Assembly (NCBI GenBank): GCA_017306015.1
Contig: JAFKJK010000011.1
Coordinates: 170,324-234,323 of the forward strand
From: Propionibacteriaceae bacterium
Lineage (GTDB): Bacteria > Actinomycetota > Actinomycetes > Propionibacteriales > Propionibacteriaceae
Direction: 5' to 3'
DNA: 64,000 bases
The stretch's first letter is position 1. Every line of letters starts with the position of its first letter. Positions 1 to 7,216 of this stretch are shown in pieces. A program made the position numbers and the translations under genes. Below the pieces are notes generated by a model, which was given only the letters and a program-made list of their open reading frames with translations, had not been told where the DNA came from and made no database searches.

Positions 1-783
1 GCAGGTCGGGCAATAGCTGAGCGCCCGCTCCCGGGTCTCCGGCCCGATCGGGGCGAGTCGGACGGCAGTACCGCAGCGCCGGCACGGTCGTCCGGATCGT
101 CCGTGGACGTAGGTGCCCTCGCCGCGGCGCCGGTCGCCGGTGGTCGTCGGGATCGGCTGGCTCAGGGACGCGGTGATCAGCCGGCGAGCCCGCTCGACGA
201 GGGCGGCGAGCGCTGCGGTGGACAGCTGCGCTGCCGGCGTCCAGGGGGACAGGCGCTGGGCGAACAGGGACTCGCTGGTCCAGATGGTGCCGAGCCCGGC
301 GAGCCTCGTCTGGTCGAGCAACGCGCTGCCGATCGTCCCGGGATGCGAGGCGAGGTTCGCCACCGCCCGGGCGGCGTCGAACCCAGGATCGAGCACGTCG
401 GGGCCGAGGTGCCCGATCAGGCCCGGCTCGTCCCGAGTGCGGACGAGATCGAGCATGCCGAGGCTGAAGCCGACCGCCGTCCACTCGGAGTTGGTCAGGA
501 CCGCTCGCGCCGCCGGGCTGCGGGCGGCGCGCAGCGCTTCGGGCGCACCGGTGGCCCACACCCGCCACCGGCCCTCCATCTTCAGGTGGGCGTGCACTGT
601 CCAGCCGTTGTCGACCCGGATGAGGATGTGCTTGCCGTACGGCCGCACCTCGGTCACGACCTGGCCGGTCAGGTCGGCGGTGGAGATACCCGGCCAACGC
701 AGGTCGGCGACGGTCAGCGACCGCCCGGCCAACGCCTGGTGCAGCCGGGCGCACGTCCGGGCGACAGCATCACCCTCGGGCAT
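1..783 (-). CDS. nei: Endonuclease VIII-like DNA glycosylase (Fpg/Nei), 3' end cut by window
   Basis: Base-excision repair glycosylase that removes oxidised bases and nicks the abasic site. It starts with ATG at 783 and runs off the left edge after 261 codons. The protein begins MPEGD: Pro2 is the Schiff-base nucleophile and Glu3 the acid of the Fpg/Nei family, and the PEGD form is typical of the Nei branch. A Lys in the segment YGKHILIR fits the conserved family lysine. The C-terminus has the zinc finger, with CRRC followed about 20 residues later by CPTC, so only a few residues are missing. Its ATG shares one base with the TGA of lhr upstream (TGATG), implying translational coupling. Mycobacterium tuberculosis has the same neighbours (Rv3296 lhr, Rv3297 nei). 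Function within Fpg/Nei is secure; Nei2 versus another subfamily is inferred. Confidence 0.93.
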   Translation of the reverse strand, partial: MPEGDAVARTCARLHQALAGRSLTVADLRWPGISTADLTGQVVTEVRPYGKHILIRVDNGWTVHAHLKMEGRWRVWATGAPEALRAARSPAARAVLTNSEWTAVGFSLGMLDLVRTRDEPGLIGHLGPDVLDPGFDAARAVANLASHPGTIGSALLDQTRLAGLGTIWTSESLFAQRLSPWTPAAQLSTAALAALVERARRLITASLSQPIPTTTGDRRRGEGTYVHGRSGRPCRRCGTAVRLAPIGPETRERALSYCPTC

Positions 784-3700
784 CAGCGGATCCTCAGCCC
801 CTGCGGGGTCAGCACGAAACCGGCTCCGGCAAGGGCTTTCGCCAGCGGTTGCGTCGAGCCGATCGCCAACTCCCCGTCCACCTTCGCCACCGTCAGCCGA
901 CCCAGGACGCCGCGCTGCACCGCCTGCGCGAGCGCCCTCGCCGCGGGTGCCAGGGCGGCCTCCTCCTCGGTGAACGAGAGCAGCGTGCGGCCACCCCGCT
1001 CGACGTAGAGGACGAGCCGGCCGTCAACCAGGACGACCAGCGCCCCGGCCTTGCGTCCGGGCAGATGACCGGTGTCGCGGGCGGGCCAAGCCAGCGCGGC
1101 GCCGTACGGGTTCGCCGGATCGGTCGCCGCCAGGACGAGGGTCTCGCCCGGCCCCTCGTCGAGCGGACGCGCCTGCGCCCGCAGCCGGTCGATCGCGCCG
1201 ACCGCGCCGAACTGGGCGGCGCCGAGTCCCTCGACGAAGTAGCCGCGGCGCACCCGTCCGGCCTCCTCGGCGGCGGCGAGCACCCGGTAGATCGCCGCGA
1301 ATCCTCCGGGGACCTCGGCGGCGGCAACGCTGCCACGGGTGACGATGCCGTAGCGGTCCAGCATGAGCTCGGCGGTGGCCAGAGCCCGCGCGGTCGGGTC
1401 GGTCTCGGGGACGGGCAGTGCCGACCAGCGTCCGGCCACCTGCGGGGGAGCCAGCCGGCGGGTGAGCGCAGCCGTCGACAACGCCGGACGGAACCGGGCC
1501 CGCCCGGGCCTGGGTTTGGCCCGGTGGGTGGCCTTGCCGCTGCCCAGCAGCGATCGCAGCGGGGCGAGCGAGTCGTTGCCGACCCGTCCCGACCAGACCA
1601 GCTCCCACAGCAGCCGGGTCACCTCCTGCTCCGGCAGGCTGGTGCGTTCGACCAGGGCGGGGAAGAACAGGCCGCCGCTGCCCAGTGCGTCGAGCAGGGC
1701 GGTGGCTGACGCGTCCGCCTCCCCGGGCTCCGCTGCAGCGAGGGTGAGCGGTGCCAGCTCGGCGGGGTGCAGCGACACCCAGCCGTCGTTCGCGCCCAGC
1801 GCCCCGTGACCCTGCCAGACCACCTCGCCGGCCGTGGTGAGCTCGTCCAGCAGCGCCGGGCTGTAGTCGACGACCCGGGCGGGCAGGACGAGCGACTCCA
1901 GCGCGCTGGCCGGCACCGGGACCCCGGCGAGCTGCTCGACGACCTGCAGCAGGCCGTCCACGCCGCGGCGCTGCCCGACCCCCTGCCAGCCCGGCAGGAA
2001 AGCGGCGAAATCGGTGGCGGCGACCGGCTCGACCGCGTCCCGCAGCGCTGCCAGCGAGCGCCGTCGGAGCAACTGCAGCACCCGCGCGTCGGCGTACTGC
2101 GGACCTTCGGCGAGCGTCCGGTCCCGTCCGGGGCCCACCCAGCCGGGCGGACGCAGCTCGCCGATCGCCACCCGTCCGGACGCGACCAGCCGCGCCAGCA
2201 CGTCCTTCGCCACGGCCGGGCCGATGCCGAGGGCCGCAGCCACCTCGGCCGCGGAGAACACCGCGTGGCTACGGGCGTAGCGGCCCACCAGGTCTCCGAG
2301 CGGATCGGCGACCGGCTCGGTGAACGCATCGGGGACGCCGGGAGACAGCTGGACGCCCAACGCGTCCCGGATGCGGGCAGCATCCTCGACCACCACCCAG
2401 CGGTCGCCGGCCAGCGCGAGCACGCGACGCTCGGACTCCAGTTGCGCCAGCCAGCGGGGCACCGCGTCCGGCTCCCGGCAGCGCACGGCGAGGGCGGCAC
2501 CCGTGAGCGGCCCGAGCTCGCGCAGCAGGTCGGTGAGTTCATCCGCGTCCCGGGCCTTGCGGGCGTCCACCAGGTGCTGCAGCTCGAGTTCGGTGCGGGT
2601 CAGTGCGTCGGGGTCGAGGAGGTCGGCCAGCGCCAGCCCCTCCGCCGTCCCCAGCAGTTCGGCGAGCAGTGTCGGGTCCAGCGCGAGCGCGGCCGCCCGC
2701 TTCTCGGCCAGCGGCGAGTCGCCCTCGTACAGGAACTGCGCCACATAGCCGAACAGCAGGGACGACGCGAACGGGGACGGCCGGGGGGTGTCGACGGCGA
2801 CCGTGCTGACCTTTCGCGAGCGGATGTCGGTCATCAACCCGACCAGCGCCGGCAGGTCGAAGACGTCGTTCAGGCACTCGCGGACCGCCTCGAGCACGAT
2901 CGGGAAGTCGGGATACTCGGCCGCCACCGAGAGCAGCTGGGCCGAGCGCTGCCGTTGCTGCCACAAGGCCTGACGGTGTCCCGGACGCCGGTTCGGCAGC
3001 AGCAGCGCCCGTCCCGCGCACTCCCGGAACCGGGACGCGAACAGCGCCGAGCCGCCCACCTGTGCGGTGACTTCGGCGGCCACCTCGTCGGGGTCGGGGA
3101 TGATCAGCTCCAGCAGTTCCGACAGTGCGAACCGTCCGTCCGCTGCGGGCTCGTCGTCGTCGCCGAACCAGCCGGTGTCGGGCAGCCGGAACACCAGGCC
3201 GTCGTCGGCGTGCATCGCCTGCACCTCGACGCCGAAGCGCTCCCGCAGCCGGGCCGCCGCGACCAGCGCCCACGGCGCATGCACCTGGGCGCCGAAGGGG
3301 GAGTGGACGATCACCTGCCAGTCTCCGAGTTCGTCCCGGAACCGCTCGACCACGATCTGCCGGTCCGTGGGCAGCCGGCCGATCGCCTCCCGCTGCTCGG
3401 CGAGGTAGTCGAGGAGGTTGTCGGACGCCCACTGGTCGAGCCCGAGCGCAGCCAGCCGCTCCCGCGCCGGCTTCGGCTTCAGCGCCGCCACCTCGCGGAC
3501 GAATGCGCCGACGGCACGGCCGAGTTCGGCCGGCCGGCCCAGCCCGTCCCCCTTCCAGAACGGCAATCGGGCCGCCTGGCCGGGCGCGGGACTGACCAGC
3601 ACCCGGTCATGGGTGATCTCCTCGATCCGCCAGGATGTCGTGCCGAGCGCGATCACATCCCCGGTGCGGGACTCGTAGACCATCTCCTCGTCGAGTTCGC

Positions 3701-6053
3701 CGACCCTTCGTCCCTCCCCCTCGCCGGCCACGAAGACGCCGTACAGGCCGCGGTCGGGGATCGTGCCGCCGGAGGTGACGGCGAGCCGCTGGGCGCTGCG
3801 GCGTCCGGTGAGGGTGTCGGTGGCGCGGTCCCAGACCAGGCGGGGACGCAGCTCGGCGAATTCCTCGGACGGGTAGCGGCCGGCGAGCATGTCGAGGACG
3901 GAGGCGAGCACCGAGCGGGTCAGCCCGGCGAACGGTGCGGCGCGGCGGACGAGGGCTTGGAGGTCGTCGACCTGCCAGGCGTCCATGGCGACCATGGCGA
4001 CGATCTGCTGGGCGAGCACGTCCAGCGGGTTCGCCGGGACGTGCAGCGACTCGATCTGGCCGGCCAGCATCCGCTCGACGGCGACCGCGGTCTGGACGAG
4101 GTCGCCGCGGAACTTCGGGAAGAAGATGCCGGAGCTGACCGCACCCACCTGGTGGCCGGCGCGGCCGACGCGCTGCAGCCCGGAGGCGACCGACGGCGGC
4201 GCCTCGACCTGGACGACGAGGTCGACCGCACCCATGTCGATGCCGAGCTCGAGGGAGGAGGTGGCGACCACGGCCGGCAGGCGTCCGGCCTTCAGGTCCT
4301 CCTCGGTGAGCTGCCGCTGCTCGCGGCTGACCGAGCCGTGGTGCGCTCGAGCGAGGACGGGGGGAGCTCCGTGGCTGATCGCCGACTGCGCCATCACCTG
4401 CGCTGGTGGCCGGGTCAGGTCGATCCCGTGAGGCAGAGGTCCCGGGGCGGGGCCCGGGATGACACCCAACGGCGGGCTGTCGTGGGAGGAGTCGTCGGTG
4501 TGGGGCGGGGATTGCGGGGTGGGGCTCGGGATGAGGCCCTCTGGCGGGCTGTCGTGGGAGGGGTCGTCGGTGTGGGGCGGGGATTGCGGGGTGGGGCTCG
4601 GGATGAGGCCCTCTGGCGGGCTGTCGTGGGAGGGGTCGTCGGTGTGGGGCGGGAATTCCGGGGCGGAGCCCGGGATGACAGGCAACTCCGTCGTCTCGTC
4701 GACGGTGGTGCTGGTGCCGGTCGTCCGGGCGCCGTTGTCGTCGGCGGTCTCGGTGTCGGGTCTCGGCCGGGTGTCGGGTGCCGTCCCGTTGTCGTCGCCT
4801 CGCCGCGCCTCGTCTGTCATCCCGGCGAATGCCGGGACCTCCGTCGGTGTCGCTCGAGGTGTCGACGCGCCACTCCGGGCTGGGTCTGGGATGACAGCCG
4901 AGTGCGAGATCAGGTCGGAGCTCAGCGCAACCGGGCTCGGGTGGGAGATTCGGGTGTGGTCGCGCTGGGGGGACGGTCCGTCCAGGATCGTCCGCGGGAC
5001 TGGTTCCACGTCCTCGCCGAGGCGGGTCGCCCAGAGTTCGTTCAGGCGTGCCGTCAGCCGCTCGGCCAGGCGCCGGGAGTTGACGAAGACCAGCGTCGAG
5101 CGGTGGGCCGCGATGGCGTCCGCGATCTTCTCCTCGACGTGCGGCCACACCGATCCCGGCTGGGCGGACGGCGAGGCGAGGTCACCGGACGCAGGGCCCG
5201 GCCCACCGCCCAGTTCGCCCAGATCCGGCACCGGGACGACGACCGACAGGTCCCAGCGCTTGTGGCTGGGCGGGACCACCTGGGTGACCGGGCGTCCGCC
5301 GCCGAGAAAGCGGGCGACCTCCTCGATCGGCCGGACGGTTGCTGACAAGCCGATTCGCTGGGCCGGACGGGGCAGCAACGCGTCCAGCCGCTCCAAGGAC
5401 AGGGCCAGGTGGGCGCCGCGCTTGGTGCCGGCGACGGCGTGGACCTCGTCCACGATCACGGTCTCGACGCTGCGCAGCGCCTCCCGCGCCGAGGACGTGA
5501 GCAGGAGGAACAGCGACTCCGGCGTGGTGATCAAGATGTCGGCCGGATGCCGGGTGAAGGCGCGCCGCTCCTCGGCCGGGGTGTCGCCGGAGCGGACGGC
5601 GACCCGGATCTGCGGGCGGGGCAGGCCGAGGCGTTCGGCGGCGTGGCCGATTCCGACCAGCGGGCTGCGCAGGTTGCGTTCCACGTCCACGGCGAGCGCC
5701 TTGAGCGGGGAGATGTACAGCACCCGGCAGCGCTCGGACGCCGCGTCCGACTGTCGCTGACCCGGTACGTCGGCTCGGCCGACCCCACGCTCCGAGCCGG
5801 TCGCGGGGCTCGGGCCGTCGCTGGGGCCACCGCCGGAGTCGGTGCCGGACATCGACTCGTGTGCCAGCCGGTCGAGCGCCCACAGGAAGGCGGCCAACGT
5901 CTTGCCCGACCCGGTCGGGGCGACGACGAGCGTGTGCTCACCGGACGAGATGGCGTCCCAGGCGCCGGCCTGCGCGTCCGTCGGCGCGGTGAAGTTGGCG
6001 GCGAACCACTCCCTGGTGGCCGCCGAGAACCGCTCCAGCACGTCCGCTTCCAT
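783..6053 (-). CDS. lhr: Lhr-type ATP-dependent DNA helicase with in-frame repeat insertion
   Basis: Large superfamily 2 3'-5' helicase of DNA repair (Lhr family, about 1500 residues in mycobacteria; here 1756). Visible motifs: Walker A APTGSGKT at residues 45-52, ISPLKAL (motif Ia) near 114-120, TTPESL near 176, DEVH at 202-205, SATVRP (motif III) near 237, LVFVNSRR (motif IV) near 321-328, then ATSSLELGIDMG (motif V) near 597 and QRVGRAGHQ (motif VI) after it. The long C-terminal half is the winged-helix and Lhr-associated region. Residues about 351-560, between motifs IV and V, are a low-complexity Pro/Ser/Asp-rich insertion absent from ordinary Lhr; it carries REP-like palindromes and three 24-residue repeats (see the repeat entries). 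A second low-complexity patch lies near residues 68-105. The gene overlaps nei by one base and is divergent from the vapBC pair. Confidence 0.95.
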   Translation of the reverse strand: MEADVLERFSAATREWFAANFTAPTDAQAGAWDAISSGEHTLVVAPTGSGKTLAAFLWALDRLAHESMSGTDSGGGPSDGPSPATGSERGVGRADVPGQRQSDAASERCRVLYISPLKALAVDVERNLRSPLVGIGHAAERLGLPRPQIRVAVRSGDTPAEERRAFTRHPADILITTPESLFLLLTSSAREALRSVETVIVDEVHAVAGTKRGAHLALSLERLDALLPRPAQRIGLSATVRPIEEVARFLGGGRPVTQVVPPSHKRWDLSVVVPVPDLGELGGGPGPASGDLASPSAQPGSVWPHVEEKIADAIAAHRSTLVFVNSRRLAERLTARLNELWATRLGEDVEPVPRTILDGPSPQRDHTRISHPSPVALSSDLISHSAVIPDPARSGASTPRATPTEVPAFAGMTDEARRGDDNGTAPDTRPRPDTETADDNGARTTGTSTTVDETTELPVIPGSAPEFPPHTDDPSHDSPPEGLIPSPTPQSPPHTDDPSHDSPPEGLIPSPTPQSPPHTDDSSHDSPPLGVIPGPAPGPLPHGIDLTRPPAQVMAQSAISHGAPPVLARAHHGSVSREQRQLTEEDLKAGRLPAVVATSSLELGIDMGAVDLVVQVEAPPSVASGLQRVGRAGHQVGAVSSGIFFPKFRGDLVQTAVAVERMLAGQIESLHVPANPLDVLAQQIVAMVAMDAWQVDDLQALVRRAAPFAGLTRSVLASVLDMLAGRYPSEEFAELRPRLVWDRATDTLTGRRSAQRLAVTSGGTIPDRGLYGVFVAGEGEGRRVGELDEEMVYESRTGDVIALGTTSWRIEEITHDRVLVSPAPGQAARLPFWKGDGLGRPAELGRAVGAFVREVAALKPKPARERLAALGLDQWASDNLLDYLAEQREAIGRLPTDRQIVVERFRDELGDWQVIVHSPFGAQVHAPWALVAAARLRERFGVEVQAMHADDGLVFRLPDTGWFGDDDEPAADGRFALSELLELIIPDPDEVAAEVTAQVGGSALFASRFRECAGRALLLPNRRPGHRQALWQQRQRSAQLLSVAAEYPDFPIVLEAVRECLNDVFDLPALVGLMTDIRSRKVSTVAVDTPRPSPFASSLLFGYVAQFLYEGDSPLAEKRAAALALDPTLLAELLGTAEGLALADLLDPDALTRTELELQHLVDARKARDADELTDLLRELGPLTGAALAVRCREPDAVPRWLAQLESERRVLALAGDRWVVVEDAARIRDALGVQLSPGVPDAFTEPVADPLGDLVGRYARSHAVFSAAEVAAALGIGPAVAKDVLARLVASGRVAIGELRPPGWVGPGRDRTLAEGPQYADARVLQLLRRRSLAALRDAVEPVAATDFAAFLPGWQGVGQRRGVDGLLQVVEQLAGVPVPASALESLVLPARVVDYSPALLDELTTAGEVVWQGHGALGANDGWVSLHPAELAPLTLAAAEPGEADASATALLDALGSGGLFFPALVERTSLPEQEVTRLLWELVWSGRVGNDSLAPLRSLLGSGKATHRAKPRPGRARFRPALSTAALTRRLAPPQVAGRWSALPVPETDPTARALATAELMLDRYGIVTRGSVAAAEVPGGFAAIYRVLAAAEEAGRVRRGYFVEGLGAAQFGAVGAIDRLRAQARPLDEGPGETLVLAATDPANPYGAALAWPARDTGHLPGRKAGALVVLVDGRLVLYVERGGRTLLSFTEEEAALAPAARALAQAVQRGVLGRLTVAKVDGELAIGSTQPLAKALAGAGFVLTPQGLRIR
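4459..4674 (-). repeat. Three tandem 72-bp units inside lhr
   Basis: Units begin at 4459, 4531 and 4603, each starting with an ATGA-type sequence and running 72 bp (24 codons). The central unit and much of the flanking units are near identical. They encode repeats containing HTDDPSHDSPP and PSPTPQS. Because 72 is a multiple of three, the lhr frame is kept. Confidence 0.9.
4808..4895. repeat. REP-like palindromic element inside lhr
   Basis: CCCGGC at 4821-4826, a GAAT loop, and GCCGGG at 4831-4836 form a perfect hairpin. It sits inside the GTCATCCCGGCG...CCGGGAC context seen in many bacterial intergenic REP elements, and a GGGATGACA motif lies near 4888. On the coding strand it encodes the sequence VPAFAGMT. 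A related palindrome occurs between genes at 42773-42792. Confidence 0.7.
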
Positions 6054-6250
6054 GGTGGCTCAACTGTGCCACGCCGGTCCGACAGCGGAGTCGCCGCGAA
6101 CGGGCTGCGGATGCGCCGCCGGCGGGGTCGAGCGGGAGGTCGTGAGCCCGACGAACCAGACTCCGGGCGTCCGGTCGGTGCGCACTGAGGGCGACGGCCA
6201 GACGTGACATCTTCCTCAGGGGATAGATTTCTTCCTGCTAGGGTTGACAG

Positions 6251-6505
6251 ATGGCTCTGAACATCAAGGACCCGGCCACGGACGCGCTCGCGCGTGAGCT
6301 CGCCGGGCAGACCGGGGAGAGCATCACGGAGGCGATCCGCGTCGCCATGGCGGAGCGGCTGACCCGGCTGCGGCGCCGCGCGTCGGTGTCAGCGCGCAGC
6401 GCAGACCTCCAGCGGTTCATCGAGCGGGGGCGGCAGCGGGTCACGCTGGACGACCGCTCGGCCGACGAGATCCTCGGCTACGACGAGGACGGGCTGCCCG
6501 CATGA
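6251..6505 (+). CDS. vapB: VapB-like antitoxin (Rv0623-type transcription factor)
   Basis: Predicted 84-residue antitoxin that binds its own promoter and neutralises the toxin encoded next to it. The N-terminal 45 residues resemble the Rv0623-like VapB family: a short beta strand (MALNIKDPATDALARELA) followed by ESITEAIRVAMAERL, a ribbon-helix-helix-like DNA-binding fold. The basic stretch RLRRRASVSARS and an acidic tail with DDRSADEILGYDEDGLP, the usual toxin-wrapping part, follow. The stop overlaps the toxin start by four bases (ATGA), as is standard for such operons. AGGG lies about 9 bases before the ATG. The gene is divergent from lhr across 197 bp. Confidence 0.88.
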   Translation: MALNIKDPATDALARELAGQTGESITEAIRVAMAERLTRLRRRASVSARSADLQRFIERGRQRVTLDDRSADEILGYDEDGLPA

Positions 6506-6888
6506 TCGTCGACACGTCCGCGTTGCTGGCGGTGATCCTCGGCGAACCGGACGCGGAAACCTATCTGGCTGCCATGGTGCGCGCCGACGACCTGGCTTTG
6601 TCGGCTGCGACCCTGACCGAGGCGCTGATCGTCGGGGAGGCCCGGCAGGGGCGCGAGGCGGCGTCCGATCTGGTGGCCCTCCTCGCCGAGCTGGAGGTGG
6701 AGGTCATCAGCCTCGATGAGGCCCAGGCCGAATCGGCCGCCGCGGCCTGGCGGCGCTTCGGCAAGGGACGCCACCCGGCCGCGCTGAACCTCGGGAACGC
6801 CTTCAGCTACGCGCTGGCGGCGACCCGCGGCGAGCCGCTGCTCTTCAAGGGCCGCGACTTCGCAGCCACCGACATCGCGCAGGCCTGA
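6502..6888 (+). CDS. vapC: VapC-like PIN-domain toxin with a substituted catalytic residue
   Basis: Predicted 128-residue PIN-domain ribonuclease, the toxin partner of the preceding antitoxin. Active-site acids visible: Asp4 in MIVDTSA, Glu40 in LTE, Asp119 in KGRDF and Asp124 in TDI. In this subfamily the third acid normally sits in the motif LN(F/L)GD(C)xxYALA; here the sequence is LNLGNAFSYALA, so position 99 is Asn, not Asp. Length and fold otherwise look complete. This could be a weakened or inactive toxin, or one with altered metal binding. The four-base overlap with vapB indicates a bicistronic operon. It is followed by a 328-bp spacer before the convergent RND gene. Confidence 0.88.
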   Translation: MIVDTSALLAVILGEPDAETYLAAMVRADDLALSAATLTEALIVGEARQGREAASDLVALLAELEVEVISLDEAQAESAAAAWRRFGKGRHPAALNLGNAFSYALAATRGEPLLFKGRDFAATDIAQA

Positions 6889-7216
6889 GTGGTCGCGGCT
6901 CGCGCATGACCCAAGGTCTGACGCTGGCACCTCGACGCTCGTGGGGCGCCCGGATCTGCCTCGGCAACGCACCGCTCCCCGCCTGGGACGCCAGCGTCCG
7001 CCGTTCCTGTGGTTATGGAGACCGGCCGGGGCTACCGCGACGAGCGTTCCGCCGTAACTGTCGTAATAGCTGCGATCTGGACGCTGATAACGACAGTAAC
7101 GGCGGATCACCCCGCCGAGGCCGACTCAACCCGGCTGATAACTGCAGGATCGGCGGAATGGGCAGAAGTCGCGGAACGGCTCGGCCCGGGCCTTGGGCGA
7201 GGCACAGCCGTCGGGG
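6889..7216. other. Intergenic region between convergent vapC and RND pump
   Basis: No convincing gene. The only clear structure is the inverted repeat at 7049-7105. The open frames here extend into or across the antisense of the pump gene and match nothing I recognise. Confidence 0.6.
7049..7105. repeat. 16-bp inverted repeat with 25-nt loop
   Basis: Arms CCGCCGTAACTGTCGT (7049-7064) and ACGACAGTAACGGCGG (7090-7105) pair with a single mismatch. Placed between convergent genes, it could form a bidirectional terminator-like hairpin. There is no T-run, so a small mobile palindrome is also possible. Confidence 0.75.

Noticed and set aside
4817..4842. Intergenic insertion disrupting lhr
   Set aside because: The frame is open throughout the REP-like sequence and both flanks carry correct helicase motifs, so it is an in-frame insertion, not a pseudogene.
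1767..5345. Long plus-strand open frame of 1192 codons
   Set aside because: Antisense to lhr, with Arg/Gly-rich composition and no recognisable motif; lhr on the other strand has all helicase motifs.
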